A DNA stretch of 64,000 nucleotides from Xanthobacteraceae bacterium (GCA_019752575.1 JAIELW010000008.1:30142-94141), one strand, 5' to 3'. Shown: positions 30,613-39,913, counted from the stretch's first letter. Notes: generated by a model not told the origin, from the sequence alone. Translations and numbers: made by a program.

Positions 30613-31500
30613 ATGGCAAAAATCGGATTCATCGGGCTCGGCAACATGGGATTGCCGATGGCGCAGAACCTCATCAAGGCGGGACACGAAGTTACCGGCT
30701 TCGATGTGACGCCGGCGGGCCCCGCGAAACTCGGCGAGAGCGGCGGCAAGGCTGCCAAGGAAATCGGCGACGTGGCGGCGGATATGGATTTCGTCGTCAC
30801 CATGCTGCCCGCGGGCCAGCATGTGCGCGATGTCTATCTCGGCAATGGCGGCGTGTTTGCGCGCGCGAAGAATGGAGCGGCCTTCATCGACTGCTCCACG
30901 ATCGATGTGGAGACCGCGCGGGCGGTGATTGGCGAGGCGGAGAAGAAAGGTTTTCTGATGCTGGACGCCCCGGTTTCCGGCGGCGTCGGCGGCGCGCAAG
31001 GTGGAACGCTTACCTTCATGGTTGGCGGCTCGGACACGGCATTTGCGAAAGCGAAGCCGGTACTGGAGCAGATGGGCAAGACCATCGTGCATGCGGGCGC
31101 GGCCGGCGCCGGGCAGGCGGCGAAGATCTGCAACAACATGATCCTCGGCATTTCGATGATCGCGGTATCCGAAGCTTTCGTGCTCGCGGAGAAGCTGGGC
31201 CTGGACAAGCAGAAGCTGTTCGATATTTCCTCGAAGTCTTCTGGCCAGTGCTGGTCGATGACGGCCTACTGCCCGGTGCCGGGCCCGGTGCCGACTTCGC
31301 CCGCGAACCGCGATTACGCGGCGGGCTTCACGGCGGCGATGATGCTGAAAGACCTGAAGCTCTCGCAGGAAGCGGCGAAGGCAGCCGGCGCTGTGACGCC
31401 GCTCGGCGCGAATGCTTCGGCGCTCTATCAGAAATACGCGGACAGCGGCGAAGCGGGAAAAGATTTCTCCGGCATCATCAACTACATCCGCAAAAGTTGA
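30613..31500 (+). CDS. mmsB: 3-hydroxyisobutyrate dehydrogenase
   Basis: 295-residue NAD-dependent beta-hydroxyacid dehydrogenase oxidising 3-hydroxyisobutyrate to methylmalonate semialdehyde. N-terminal Rossmann motif IGFIGLGNMGLPMAQNLIKA. Substrate-binding segment DAPVSGGVGGAQGGTLTFMV near residue 118; catalytic Lys in GAGQAAKICNNMILG near residue 170. CGGGAGGCGGGA Shine-Dalgarno 8 bases before the ATG. It completes the valine operon; a semialdehyde dehydrogenase (mmsA) is not in the window. Confidence 0.94.
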   Translation: MAKIGFIGLGNMGLPMAQNLIKAGHEVTGFDVTPAGPAKLGESGGKAAKEIGDVAADMDFVVTMLPAGQHVRDVYLGNGGVFARAKNGAAFIDCSTIDVETARAVIGEAEKKGFLMLDAPVSGGVGGAQGGTLTFMVGGSDTAFAKAKPVLEQMGKTIVHAGAAGAGQAAKICNNMILGISMIAVSEAFVLAEKLGLDKQKLFDISSKSSGQCWSMTAYCPVPGPVPTSPANRDYAAGFTAAMMLKDLKLSQEAAKAAGAVTPLGANASALYQKYADSGEAGKDFSGIINYIRKS

Positions 31501-31774
31501 GCTGGCGCAGGCGGCGCAGCTTCGAACATCGTTTCGGAATCGTGCACGCGACGTTCCAGATTGAGGCAGGCAGCGGCGCCGGACCGTGCTGAAACGCTAC
31601 ATGACCCCAATTTTACAAGGGTTTTCGGCGCTTCATAAAGGAATTGGCAAGGCTGATTCCTGACCTTCCATTTATCATTCAATTTAAGGCTTCCTTTTCG
31701 CGTCTTGTGTACAAAGATGCACAACGAGCGGAAGAAAACTCCGCCGCCAAGAACGAACACACGGGGCGTAGAAC
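31501..31774. other. 274-base intergenic region upstream of ldtR
   Basis: Contains an A+T-richer segment at 31660-31700 (CATTTATCATTCAATTTAAG) that is likely the ldtR promoter zone and the inverted repeat noted at 31705-31724. No open frame of coding character seen; no clear terminator after mmsB. Confidence 0.4.
31705..31724 (+). promoter_or_regulatory. candidate MarR-type operator upstream of ldtR
   Basis: Inverted repeat TTGTG-N10-CACAA centred about 60 bases before the ldtR start, within the probable promoter. MarR-family regulators usually bind 16-20 base palindromes in their own promoters, so autoregulation is a reasonable inference. Confidence 0.35.
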
Positions 31775-32287
31775 ATGAAAAACGTAGCGCGCGCGGCGCA
31801 AGCCGCCGAACCGCTTGAATCATTCGAGGAGCTGAAGACGCCGTATCTCGAGGCGTTGACGCTCGTGGAACGGCTGCATCGCCGTCTGCTCGATGTGATC
31901 AAGGACGAATTCGATCGTCGCGGCCGTTCGGACATCAACAGCGTGCAGGCGCTCTTGCTGTTCAATATCGGCGGCAGCGAACTGACGGCCGGAGAGCTGC
32001 GCACGCGCGGCTATTATCTCGGCTCGAACGTTTCCTATAACTTGAAGAAGCTCGTCGAGATGGGCTATCTGCATCACCAGCGCTCGCGGATCGACCGCCG
32101 CTCGGTGCGCATCAGCCTCACCGACAAGGGCAAGGAAGTCCACGAGATCGTCGAAGAGCTTTACCAGAAGCACATTCGCACGCTCGAGAAGGTCGGCGGC
32201 ATTGGCACAAACGACCTTCAGGTGCTGAACAAAGCCCTGCAGCGCCTCGAGCGCTTCTGGACCGACCAAATCCTCTATCGCCTCTAA
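31775..32287 (+). CDS. ldtR: MarR-family transcriptional regulator LdtR
   Basis: 170-residue winged-helix regulator. It shows the characteristic LdtR segments SDINSVQALLLFNIGGSELT, LRTRGYYLGSNVSYNLKKLV (recognition helix) and YLHHQRSRIDRRSVRISLTD (wing). LdtR of Liberibacter and Sinorhizobium controls L,D-transpeptidase and cell-wall/osmotic stress genes. Length is normal. A Rho-independent terminator follows, so it is monocistronic. Confidence 0.9.
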   Translation: MKNVARAAQAAEPLESFEELKTPYLEALTLVERLHRRLLDVIKDEFDRRGRSDINSVQALLLFNIGGSELTAGELRTRGYYLGSNVSYNLKKLVEMGYLHHQRSRIDRRSVRISLTDKGKEVHEIVEELYQKHIRTLEKVGGIGTNDLQVLNKALQRLERFWTDQILYRL

Positions 32288-32313
32288 GAAATCGGCGACG
32301 CATTCAAACATTC

Positions 32314-32343
32314 AGCCCCGGCGGAAACGCCGGGGCTTTTTTG
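32314..32343 (+). terminator. Rho-independent terminator of ldtR
   Basis: Perfect stem AGCCCCGGCG / CGCCGGGGCT, loop GAAA, followed by T6; 27 bases after the ldtR stop. Confidence 0.9.
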
Positions 32344-32415
32344 CGCGCGCGTGAAATCGGGTGTCGTCGGGAAAACGGACTGTCTAGAAGTCGGGCTTCG
32401 TTACAGGAGACCGAA

Positions 32416-32874
32416 ATGGCAAGAGCTTATTATAGCACGGTGCTCAATCATCCTCTCGATAAGGTTTGGGCAATGATCCGCGATTTCAATAATTACCCGG
32501 TCTATATCGATGGCGTCACCGAAAGCGAAATCGAAGACGGCAGAAGCGGAGACGAAATTGGCGCCGTGCGCCGGTTCAACTATGGCGGCAACTGGATTCG
32601 TCAGCGGCTCGGCGATCATTCGGACAAGGAGCATTTGCTAACTTATATCGGCATCGATCCCTTCGCGTTAACCGATAGAAAACTTGCACCGGTGCGTTAT
32701 CGCGGCACCATGCATCTGCTGCCGGTGGTGGATGGCGCTCGCACCTTCTTCGAATGGTCGGTCGAACTTGATGGAGTTGAGAAAGAGGAACTGGAATGGC
32801 GCGACATTTTCATGTCGATGATTCCGGATTGGACCGACTCGCTGAAGCGGACGCTGGACCGCAATGTTTTCTAA
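32416..32874 (+). CDS. SRPBCC (START-like) family protein
   Basis: 152 residues of the polyketide-cyclase/START-like helix-grip fold: N-terminal STVLNHPLDKVWAMIRDFNN, then alternating strands (IGAVRRFNYGGNWIRQRL) and the C-terminal long helix MIPDWTDSLKRTLDRN. These proteins bind hydrophobic ligands or act as cyclases or hydrolases; substrate unknown. TACAGGAGACC precedes the ATG. The gene stands alone between ldtR and a palindromic repeat. Confidence 0.8.
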   Translation: MARAYYSTVLNHPLDKVWAMIRDFNNYPVYIDGVTESEIEDGRSGDEIGAVRRFNYGGNWIRQRLGDHSDKEHLLTYIGIDPFALTDRKLAPVRYRGTMHLLPVVDGARTFFEWSVELDGVEKEELEWRDIFMSMIPDWTDSLKRTLDRNVF

Positions 32875-32878
32875 ATTT

Positions 32879-33013
32879 CCCTCCCCCTTGCGGGGAGGGT
32901 CGCCGAGCGAAGCAAGGCGGGGTGGGGGCGAATCCCTACGCTCAATTTTAGCGCTGCCACCCCACCCGGCTCGCGCCTGGCGGCGCTCGCCACCCTCCCC
33001 GTCAAGGGGAGGG
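32879..33013. repeat. palindromic intergenic repeat
   Basis: Arms CCCTCCCCCTTG.. / ..CAAGGGGAGGG with inner complementary stretches (GGCGGGGTGGGGGCG / CCACCCCACCCGGCTCGC). Located between convergent genes (SRPBCC and the chemoreceptor fusion). Confidence 0.65.
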
Positions 33014-33050
33014 ATGAAGTGTGCCGATTTTCCGCGAAGACGAAATAGAA

Positions 33051-35378
33051 CTATGCCGCGTCTTTGCCGCCGGCTTGTGCGCGCAGCCACGGGCTCCACG
33101 GCTCCGGCGGCAGCACGTCGCCGGAAATCCAGACCGGCTGAATGGTGCCGTGTCTGTCGATGCGGCCGATAGCGGCGGGCTTGTGCAGATGATGGTTCTT
33201 TTCATCCATGCGCACGCGGAAGCCGCTTGGCGCATCTAATGTGAGACCGGAAAGCGCCTCGCGTACTTTGTTCGGATCGAAAGTACCAGATTTTTCGACC
33301 GCGGCGGCCCAAAGATTGAAGCCAATCCAGGTCGCTTCCATCGGGTCGTTCGCAATCGCCTTCGGATCGCCGGAGAAGTCGCGCCAGGCGGAAATGAAAT
33401 CGCGGTTCTCGCGCGAATCCATCTCGTGGAGATAATTCCAGGCGACGTAGTGGCCGGTCATGCTCGCGCGCGGGAGCGCGGGCAGCTCCGCTTCGCCGAT
33501 GGAGAGCGACATGACGGGAAGCACTTCGGCGGTGAGCCCGGCGCGGGCGAATTCGCGATAGAAATGCACGTTGGAGTCGCCGCTGATCGTCGAGATCACC
33601 GCCGACTGGCCGCCGGCCGCGAACTTCCGAAGATCGGCAATCGTGCCGCGCCAGTCGGAATGGCCGAGCGGCGCGAAGAACTCTTCGACGTCCGCCCCCA
33701 TGATCCCGGCCTTTGCGAGATAGCTGCGGACGATCGCGTTGGTGGTGCGCGGGTAGATGTAGTCGCTGCCGATCAGGAAAAATTTCTGCCGGTGCATGCG
33801 GCGCAGATAATCGATCGCGGGCAGGGCCTGCTGGCGCGGCGTGCCGCCTAGATAGAAAACATTGGGTGACTGTTCTTCGCCTTCATACTGGCTCGGGTAG
33901 AACAGGAGATTGTTCGCCCATTCCACGACCGGCAGCACCTGCTTGCGCGATGCGGAGGTCCAGCAACCAAAGATCGCCGCCACTTTGTGCTCGGTCAGCA
34001 TCGTGCGCGCCTGATCGGCATAAAGCTTCCAGTCGGAGCGGGGATTCATGATGACGGCTTCGACCGGGCGGCCCAGAAGACCGCCGCGCTCGTTCAACTG
34101 CTCGATCAGCATCACGAGCAGCGATTGCAGCGGGCGCTCGCTCGCCGTCATCGTTCCCGAAAGCGAGTGGAGTATGCCGACCTTGATCGCGCCGCTGTCG
34201 AGGTTCGCGAAATAGCGCTCGACCGCGTCCATCATCCATTGCGAGCGATCGATCAGATCGTTCGCAGTCGTCAGTACCGACTCTCCCGCGTCCTCGACCT
34301 GCGATACTGCGGAAGAAATCTCCGGTAGCGCGCCGCCGACGCCGTCGGCGACCTTCGCGGCGCGGCCGCTGATGTGGCGAAGCTCTTCCGCTTGGTGATC
34401 GAGGTGCGCGGTCATCGCGCGGCTGGTCTCGCTCATCGTGCCGACGCTCGCGGAGACCGCGGTGATCGCGCTCACCGTGTCTTCGACGGCCTTCTGAATG
34501 TCGCCGATCTGCGTATCGATGTTGCCGGTCGCTTTCGCGGTTTGGGATGCGAGCGCTTTCACTTCGCTGGCGACGACGGAGAAGCCTTTGCCGGCTTCGC
34601 CCGCGCGCGAGGCTTCGATGTGGGCATTCAGCGCGAGCAGGGAGGTCTTGTCGGCAATCGCTTGAATGGATTTGACGACCTCGCCGATTTCGAGCGCGGC
34701 AGCGGAGAGGCTGCGCACGATGCGGTCGGTGCGTTCGAGATCGGAAATGGTCTGGTTGGTCGCCTTCTGCGCGGCGGAAATCTGAACGGTCGAATTATCG
34801 AGCAGCACAAGCAGCTTGTTTGCCGAGGCCGCGACCGCTTCCGAGTCTCGCGCGGCGGAAGTCGCGGTCGCCGAAGCATCCGATACCTGTGCGCGCATGC
34901 GGATGTTGCGCGCGGCGAGTTCGTTCGCGGTGACGCGGATTTCTTCGCCAGCAGCGGCGAAGGTCGTCAGCACTTCGTCGATGGCAGCGCGAAATTTTCT
35001 GGTGAAGAACACGCGGCCTGCGTGCCTGAGCCGCGCTTCGTCCTGGCGCGAGCGTTGATCGGCCGCGAGCGCGTCAGCATCGAGCAAAGTTTTCCGCATC
35101 GCTTCGGCGGCGGCGGCGAGTTTCTCGAACGTCGGGCCGTCGGATGTCGCTGGCAATTCCGCGAAGCGATCGCCCTGCGAGATGCGGGAGATCGCGTCGG
35201 TCAACGAGCCGTATTTGCGGTCCACAATCCACGCACCGACGAAGGCGAGCAGGGCGGCCGCGATCAGTCCCGGCACGATGCCGAGATAAAGCGTCGCGTA
35301 TCCGGTCAACGCGGCTGCGAGGAACACCGGAAGCGCGATGCGAAGGGCAGGCAATTTCGTGCCGGTAGGCTCCGGCAT
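33051..35378 (-). CDS. chemoreceptor (MCP) fused to an amide/urea-type periplasmic-binding-protein domain
   Basis: 775 residues. Two adjacent N-terminal helices (about 11-31 and 33-51) form a tight hairpin with almost no periplasmic loop. A HAMP-like/coiled-coil region follows, then an MCP signalling domain (about 140-390) with the hairpin-tip motif [20 protein letters not shown]. From about residue 393 to the end is a type I binding-protein domain of the UrtA/FmdD/AmiC type ([52 protein letters not shown]). With both membrane ends inside, the ligand domain is predicted cytosolic. GGAGAG precedes ATG 35378; longer in-frame starts lack family features. No chemotaxis genes adjacent. Confidence 0.85.
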   Translation of the reverse strand: MPEPTGTKLPALRIALPVFLAAALTGYATLYLGIVPGLIAAALLAFVGAWIVDRKYGSLTDAISRISQGDRFAELPATSDGPTFEKLAAAAEAMRKTLLDADALAADQRSRQDEARLRHAGRVFFTRKFRAAIDEVLTTFAAAGEEIRVTANELAARNIRMRAQVSDASATATSAARDSEAVAASANKLLVLLDNSTVQISAAQKATNQTISDLERTDRIVRSLSAAALEIGEVVKSIQAIADKTSLLALNAHIEASRAGEAGKGFSVVASEVKALASQTAKATGNIDTQIGDIQKAVEDTVSAITAVSASVGTMSETSRAMTAHLDHQAEELRHISGRAAKVADGVGGALPEISSAVSQVEDAGESVLTTANDLIDRSQWMMDAVERYFANLDSGAIKVGILHSLSGTMTASERPLQSLLVMLIEQLNERGGLLGRPVEAVIMNPRSDWKLYADQARTMLTEHKVAAIFGCWTSASRKQVLPVVEWANNLLFYPSQYEGEEQSPNVFYLGGTPRQQALPAIDYLRRMHRQKFFLIGSDYIYPRTTNAIVRSYLAKAGIMGADVEEFFAPLGHSDWRGTIADLRKFAAGGQSAVISTISGDSNVHFYREFARAGLTAEVLPVMSLSIGEAELPALPRASMTGHYVAWNYLHEMDSRENRDFISAWRDFSGDPKAIANDPMEATWIGFNLWAAAVEKSGTFDPNKVREALSGLTLDAPSGFRVRMDEKNHHLHKPAAIGRIDRHGTIQPVWISGDVLPPEPWSPWLRAQAGGKDAA

Positions 35379-35556
35379 CGTCACTCTCCGGCGAATCTCG
35401 TGGAATCGACTGGTTCGATAAGACGTGCAGGGCCTGTGTTGTTGAAGCCCATATTTTGAGCGTGACGCCAATGGTTTAGGCCGAGTTTGGAGGCATGCTT
35501 GCGGACGCTCGCCGCAGACCGCATGGTGATGACGCAACGACTCGGGGGCCGGCGAA

Positions 35557-35751
35557 ATGCCCACCAAGGGCGAAAGCGAAGTCATCGTGGAAATGCGCCC
35601 CGTGGGCGGCGTGGTCCGCGTGGCCGCGGTCGACGTCGCGACTGGCACCGAGGTCGTAGTCATGGGGCCCGCCAGCGCCAGCCCGCAGAGCCTGGAGCAG
35701 GTGGCCGTCGCCAAGCTCAGGCGCAAGCTCGCAATGGATAGGGGTAGCTAG
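35557..35751 (+). CDS. small conserved protein (DUF6898-like)
   Basis: 64 residues, [20 protein letters not shown] onward; a compact all-beta core ([20 protein letters not shown]) and a C-terminal helix ([15 protein letters not shown]). The [12 protein letters not shown] pattern matches small alphaproteobacterial proteins labelled DUF6898, from memory. GGGGGCCGGCG precedes the ATG. Its last 18 bases are repeated 334 bases downstream. Confidence 0.65.
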   Translation: MPTKGESEVIVEMRPVGGVVRVAAVDVATGTEVVVMGPASASPQSLEQVAVAKLRRKLAMDRGS

Positions 35752-36085
35752 ACGCCGGCCTGTTGGAGGATCGAATATGTTCAGACCGAAAGTTTTTTCT
35801 TTGATTTTTCTTACATCAGTATTTCTTGGGTTCTCAAATCAGCCTTCGGCCGCTCAGCAATGTCCGAATTCGGTTTTCTGCGGGGGGTGGCGAACAGTAT
35901 GTAACCGGGTCAGCACGGGCAGTGATGTTGCAGCAGTTTGTCAGCAGCGCTATGCGGCCTGCCTGTCCTCAGGGTGCTTCCATTTCAACAGCCCGCGCCC
36001 GCGTTGCCGGAACAATGCCGAAGATATGGCAATGACAACGGCCTGCCAGCGTAAATAGCGTTCCGCCATGGATAGGGGCAGCTAG
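35734..36085. repeat. 18-base direct repeats flanking the small secreted-protein gene
   Basis: ATGGATAGGGGTAGCTAG at 35734-35751 (the end of the DUF6898-like gene) and ATGGATAGGGGCAGCTAG at 36068-36085, 17 of 18 identical. The copies bracket the 93-residue Cys-rich gene and could mark a target duplication or a tandem-duplication remnant. Confidence 0.6.
35777..36058 (+). CDS. 93-residue secreted Cys-containing protein
   Basis: Signal peptide with unusually A+T-rich codons (FSLIFLTSVFLGFSNQPSAA), then a 67-residue mature part with seven Cys (CPNSVFCGG, TVCNR, VCQQRYAACLSSGCF, RCRNN, ACQRK). GGAGG lies 8 bases before the ATG. No family recognised. Codon composition differs from the flanking core genes and the gene is bracketed by direct repeats, so it may be a recent arrival. 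Confidence 0.65.
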   Translation: MFRPKVFSLIFLTSVFLGFSNQPSAAQQCPNSVFCGGWRTVCNRVSTGSDVAAVCQQRYAACLSSGCFHFNSPRPRCRNNAEDMAMTTACQRK

Positions 36086-36090
36086 CACTT

Positions 36091-36161
36091 AGTGTCCCGT
36101 ATCCAATGTTTGCTGTCGTTTACGGCACATTCTGAGCAAACATTGGATACGAAAGGACACT
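36091..36161. repeat. long imperfect hairpin A upstream of glyA
   Basis: Left arm AGTGTCCCGTATCCAATGTTTGCT-like 24 bases (36091-36114), loop of 20 bases, right arm of 27 bases (36135-36161). Sixteen contiguous bases pair (GTATCCAATGTTTGCT) plus the outer AGTGTCC / GGACACT; a 3-base bulge separates them. No transposase nearby. Confidence 0.75.
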
Positions 36162-36180
36162 AGCAAACTATAGATCTAGT

Positions 36181-36246
36181 GATCCTTTGGTTCTGACATT
36201 CGTAAAAGTGCCTGCTGGGACGGGATACGAATGTCAGAACCGGATC
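36181..36246. repeat. long hairpin B upstream of glyA
   Basis: Perfect 16-base core arms GGTTCTGACATTCGTA (36189-36204) / TACGAATGTCAGAACC (36226-36241), extended by GATCC / GGATC, with a 21-base loop. Same architecture as hairpin A but unrelated in sequence; only 19 bases separate the two. Confidence 0.8.
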
Positions 36247-36324
36247 GCTAGCCCACGCTTCTTTTTGGGGGTCGGCTATGTTAGGCCGGACCCGTTCACA
36301 ACCCTAGGCCCGAGGATGCCAGCA

Positions 36325-37632
36325 ATGCCCGCGACCGATCCTATGGCGGATCGCAACGATGCGAACCGCTTTTTCACCGCCACGCTCGAACAGAGCGATC
36401 CCGAAATCTTCGGCGCGGTGAAGGGCGAACTCGGCCGTCAGCGGCACGAAATCGAGCTGATCGCCTCCGAGAACATCGTCTCCAAGGCCGTGCTGGAGGC
36501 GCAGGGCTCGGTGCTCACGAACAAATACGCCGAAGGCTATCCCGGCAACCGCTATTACGGCGGCTGCAAGTGGGTCGATATCGTCGAAACGGTCGCGATC
36601 GAGCGCGCGAAGAAGCTGTTTAGTTGCGGCTTCGCGAATGTGCAGCCGAATTCCGGCAGCCAGGCGAACCAGGCCGCCTTCATGGCGGTGATGAAGCCGG
36701 GCGACACTTTTCTCGGTCTGAACTTAGCCGCGGGCGGACATCTCACGCACGGTTCGCCAGTGAACATGTCCGGCAAGTGGTTCAAGGCGGTGCCTTACGG
36801 TGTGCGCAAAGACGACCAGCGTATCGATTATGACGCCGTTGAGCAGCTTGCGCGCGAGCATCAGCCCAAGCTGATCGTGGCCGGCGGCTCGGCTTATCCG
36901 CGGCAGATCGATTTCGCGCGCTTCCGCAAGATCGCGGACGCGGCCGGCGCGGTGTTCATGGTCGACATGGCGCACTTCGCAGGACTCGTCGCCGGCGGCG
37001 TGCATCCTTCGCCGTTCCCGCACGCGCATATCGTGACCGCGACGACGCACAAGACGCTGCGCGGACCGCGCGGCGGCTTGGTGCTCACCAACGACGAAGC
37101 GCTGGCGAAGAAGATCAATTCGGCGGTGTTTCCGGGCTTGCAGGGCGGGCCGCTGATGCATGTGATCGCGGGCAAGGCGGTCGCTTTCGCGGAAGCGTTG
37201 CAGCCGTCCTACAAGATTTACGCGAAGAACGTGGTCGAGAATGCGAAAGCGCTTGCGGAAAATCTGCGCGCGCACGGCTTCGACATCGTCTCCGGCGGCA
37301 CCGACACGCATGTCATGCTGGTCGATCTCCGGCCGAAGCGTCTCACCGGAAAAATTTCCGAAAACGCGCTCGGCCGCGCCTACATCACCTGCAACAAGAA
37401 CGGCATTCCGTTCGATCCGGAAAAGCCCGCGGTGACTTCGGGCGTCCGGCTCGGTTCGCCCGCCTGCACCACGCGCGGCTTCGGCGTCAAAGAATTCCAG
37501 CTCGTCGGCGACTACATCGCGGAAGTGCTGAACGTGCTTTCGCAAAAGGGCGTCGAGGAAGACTCGATGGTCGAGGCCGCGGTGCGCGAGAAGGTGACCA
37601 AGCTTCTCGAACGCTTCCCGATCTATCAGTAA
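36325..37632 (+). CDS. glyA: serine hydroxymethyltransferase
   Basis: PLP enzyme converting serine plus THF to glycine plus 5,10-methylene-THF, the main one-carbon source. About 435 residues. Motifs: [36 protein letters not shown], and the PLP-lysine segment [14 protein letters not shown]. Start at ATG 36325 is favoured because GAGG is 9 bases upstream; ATG 36316 and 36343 are alternatives, and longer starts would run into hairpin B. It heads the glyA-nrdR-rib-nusB-thiL block. Confidence 0.94.
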   Translation: MPATDPMADRNDANRFFTATLEQSDPEIFGAVKGELGRQRHEIELIASENIVSKAVLEAQGSVLTNKYAEGYPGNRYYGGCKWVDIVETVAIERAKKLFSCGFANVQPNSGSQANQAAFMAVMKPGDTFLGLNLAAGGHLTHGSPVNMSGKWFKAVPYGVRKDDQRIDYDAVEQLAREHQPKLIVAGGSAYPRQIDFARFRKIADAAGAVFMVDMAHFAGLVAGGVHPSPFPHAHIVTATTHKTLRGPRGGLVLTNDEALAKKINSAVFPGLQGGPLMHVIAGKAVAFAEALQPSYKIYAKNVVENAKALAENLRAHGFDIVSGGTDTHVMLVDLRPKRLTGKISENALGRAYITCNKNGIPFDPEKPAVTSGVRLGSPACTTRGFGVKEFQLVGDYIAEVLNVLSQKGVEEDSMVEAAVREKVTKLLERFPIYQ

Positions 37633-37655
37633 AAATGCGGGCGAGGGCATAACAT

Positions 37656-38129
37656 ATGCGGTGCCCCTTCTGCGGTAACGCCGATACGCAGGTGAAGGAC
37701 TCGCGGCCGACCGAAGATTCGGCCGCGATCCGCCGCCGCCGCGTGTGTCCGGGATGCGGCCAGCGCTTTACCACCTTCGAGCGCGTGCAGTTGCGCGAGC
37801 TCACGGTGTTGAAGCGCAACGGCCGCCGCACGCCATTCGACCGCGACAAGCTCTTGCGCTCGGTGCAGATCGCGCTGCGCAAGCGTCCCGTCGATCCGGA
37901 TCGTATCGATCAGATGGTGTCGGGCATCGTGCGCCGCTTAGAGAGTTCAGGGGATGAGGAAATCACCTCGGAGACGATCGGCGAACTCGTGATGGACGGG
38001 CTGAAGCAACTCGATGACGTTGCTTACGTCCGCTTCGCCTCGGTCTATCGCAATTTCCGCGACCCGAAAGATTTCGAGGACGTGCTCGGCGAGCTCGCCG
38101 AAGGCGAGCGGCCTAAAGGCGCGGAATGA
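37656..38129 (+). CDS. nrdR: transcriptional repressor NrdR
   Basis: 157-residue (d)ATP-sensing repressor of ribonucleotide reductase genes. N-terminal zinc ribbon MRCPFCGN...[13 protein letters not shown] with four Cys, followed by an ATP-cone domain ([20 protein letters not shown], about residues 49-139). It lies 23 bases after glyA and overlaps ribD by 4 bases (ATGA), the usual alphaproteobacterial order. Confidence 0.96.
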   Translation: MRCPFCGNADTQVKDSRPTEDSAAIRRRRVCPGCGQRFTTFERVQLRELTVLKRNGRRTPFDRDKLLRSVQIALRKRPVDPDRIDQMVSGIVRRLESSGDEEITSETIGELVMDGLKQLDDVAYVRFASVYRNFRDPKDFEDVLGELAEGERPKGAE

Positions 38130-39280
38130 ACGCGGTGCAAGTTTCGAACTGGACGACGCCGGTGGGCATCGACGACGCGCGTTTCATGGACGCGGCACTT
38201 CAGTTCGGCCGCCGCAACATGGGTATGACGGCGCCTAATCCTTCGGTCGGCGCGATCATCGTGAAAACCAGCGGCACCACGCCGGTCATCGTTGCGCGGG
38301 GCGTTACCGCTAGAGGCGGCCGCCCACACGCGGAAACCGAGGCATTGAAAGCCGCAGGGAATGCCGCGAAAGGCTCAACCGTTTACGTAACGCTCGAGCC
38401 TTGCGCGCATCAGTCGAAAACGCCGCCGTGCGCCAACGCGCTCGTCAACGCACAGGTCGGCCGTGTCGTGATTGCGATCGAAGATACCAATCCGCTCGTC
38501 TCCGGCAACGGCATCCGGATGCTGCGCGATGCGGGGATCGAAACCATCGTCGGCATTGGCGCCGCGCAGGCAAAAATCGATCACGCCGGGCATTTCCGCC
38601 GCGTGCGTGACGGCCGCCCGCATATTCTCTTGAAGATCGCGATGTCCGCAGACGGCAAGACCGCGCTTGCCGGCCGCAAGCCGGCGCGCATTTCCGGACC
38701 GGTGTCGATGGCAGAGGCGCACATTCTGCGCGCGACCTGCGATGCGATCATGGTCGGCAGCGGCACCGTGATCGCCGACAATCCAAAGCTCGACTGCCGC
38801 CTGCCGGGAATTGAGGACCGCTCGCCAATCCGCGTCGTATTCGACGGGAGCCTGAAAATTCCGCTCGACTGTCATCTCGTGCAGACCGCGAAAACCCGAA
38901 AGCTGATCGTGATCGCAGGGGAGAACGCCCCTGCCGATGCACAGAAAGCGCTTGAAGCGAAGGGTGCCGAGGTCGTTCGCGTTCAATGCACGAAAGATCG
39001 CTACCGCAAGCCGGTGATTGCCGACGCCATGCACGAGCTCGGCAACCGCGGCATTACGCGTCTCCTTGCGGAAGGCGGACCGGTGCTGTCGGCGTCGCTC
39101 TTGAAGAACGATCTCGTGGACGAAGCGGCCGTCGTGCGCGCGCCCGTGCCGCTCGGCGTGGATGCGATCGATGCGCTCGAAGACTTGCCGCTGGACGCGC
39201 TGCTCGCGTCGCCGAAACTCAAGGTCATCGAGGAGCGGATGCTCGGCGAGGACCGCATGATCCGCATGTTCCGGAAGTAG
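38126..39280 (+). CDS. ribD: bifunctional riboflavin deaminase/reductase
   Basis: 384 residues. N-terminal zinc cytidine-deaminase-like domain (about 1-155) with [12 protein letters not shown] and [19 protein letters not shown] supplying the His/Cys zinc ligands; C-terminal reductase domain (about 160-384) with [12 protein letters not shown] and [14 protein letters not shown]. It carries out two consecutive steps from the GTP-cyclohydrolase II product to the ribitylamino-uracil phosphate. Coupled to nrdR (4-base overlap) and 3 bases from ribE. Confidence 0.95.
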   Translation: MNAVQVSNWTTPVGIDDARFMDAALQFGRRNMGMTAPNPSVGAIIVKTSGTTPVIVARGVTARGGRPHAETEALKAAGNAAKGSTVYVTLEPCAHQSKTPPCANALVNAQVGRVVIAIEDTNPLVSGNGIRMLRDAGIETIVGIGAAQAKIDHAGHFRRVRDGRPHILLKIAMSADGKTALAGRKPARISGPVSMAEAHILRATCDAIMVGSGTVIADNPKLDCRLPGIEDRSPIRVVFDGSLKIPLDCHLVQTAKTRKLIVIAGENAPADAQKALEAKGAEVVRVQCTKDRYRKPVIADAMHELGNRGITRLLAEGGPVLSASLLKNDLVDEAAVVRAPVPLGVDAIDALEDLPLDALLASPKLKVIEERMLGEDRMIRMFRK

Positions 39281-39283
39281 AAG

Positions 39284-39892
39284 ATGTTCACGGGAATTGT
39301 CACCGATGTTGGCGTGATCCGCTCGGAAGCGGGCCGTTTCGATCCGGCGTCGAAGTCGAACCTCAAGCGTCTCCGCATCGCTACCCGTTATAACGCGAAG
39401 ACCATCGATCTCGGCGCCTCGATCATGTGCAATGGAATTTGCCTCACAGTGGTCGCTCGCGATGAAGACTGGTTTGAAGTGGAGGCCGGTCCGGAGACGC
39501 TGAAGATCACGACGGCGGGCGAGTGGAAGGCCAATACGAAGGTCAATCTCGAGCGCTCCTTGAAGGTCGGTGACGAGCTGGGCGGCCATCTCGTCAGTGG
39601 GCACGTCGATGGTATTGCCGAAGTGGTTTCGCGCGAAGATTTCGACCAATCATCGAAGATCACGCTGCGCGCGCCGGACGCGTTCGCACGTTACATCGCG
39701 GTCAAGGGCTCGGTTGCGCTCGATGGAATTTCGCTTACGGTGAACGAAGTAAAAGGTTCCGAATTTTCGGTGCACCTGATCCCGCATACGCTGCAGGTCA
39801 CGAACTGGAACGGGCTCAAAGGCGGGGACAAGGTGAACCTCGAAGTCGACCAGCTTGCGCGCTATGTCGCGCGGCTTGCCGAGTACCGCTAA
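39284..39892 (+). CDS. ribE: riboflavin synthase, alpha subunit
   Basis: 202 residues with two lumazine-binding barrel repeats; N terminus MFTGIVTDVGVI and second repeat near VSGHVDGIAEVVSREDF. Characteristic MCNGICLTVV and VALDGISLTVNEV mark the two barrels. It dismutates two 6,7-dimethyl-8-ribityllumazines to riboflavin. No FMN riboswitch is apparent upstream of this rib cluster. Confidence 0.95.
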   Translation: MFTGIVTDVGVIRSEAGRFDPASKSNLKRLRIATRYNAKTIDLGASIMCNGICLTVVARDEDWFEVEAGPETLKITTAGEWKANTKVNLERSLKVGDELGGHLVSGHVDGIAEVVSREDFDQSSKITLRAPDAFARYIAVKGSVALDGISLTVNEVKGSEFSVHLIPHTLQVTNWNGLKGGDKVNLEVDQLARYVARLAEYR

Positions 39893-39913
39893 GCACGTTA
39901 CGCCAGCGCCACC

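Noticed and set aside
32879..33013. CRISPR-like repeat cluster
   Set aside because: There are single palindromic arms, not regularly spaced direct repeats with spacers, and no cas genes.
36091..36246. Insertion sequence bounded by the inverted repeats
   Set aside because: Each inverted repeat closes on a loop of about 20 bases and there is no transposase gene, so at most a non-autonomous palindromic element.
36091..36324. Glycine riboswitch controlling glyA
   Set aside because: No tandem aptamer consensus; the structure present is two simple long hairpins.
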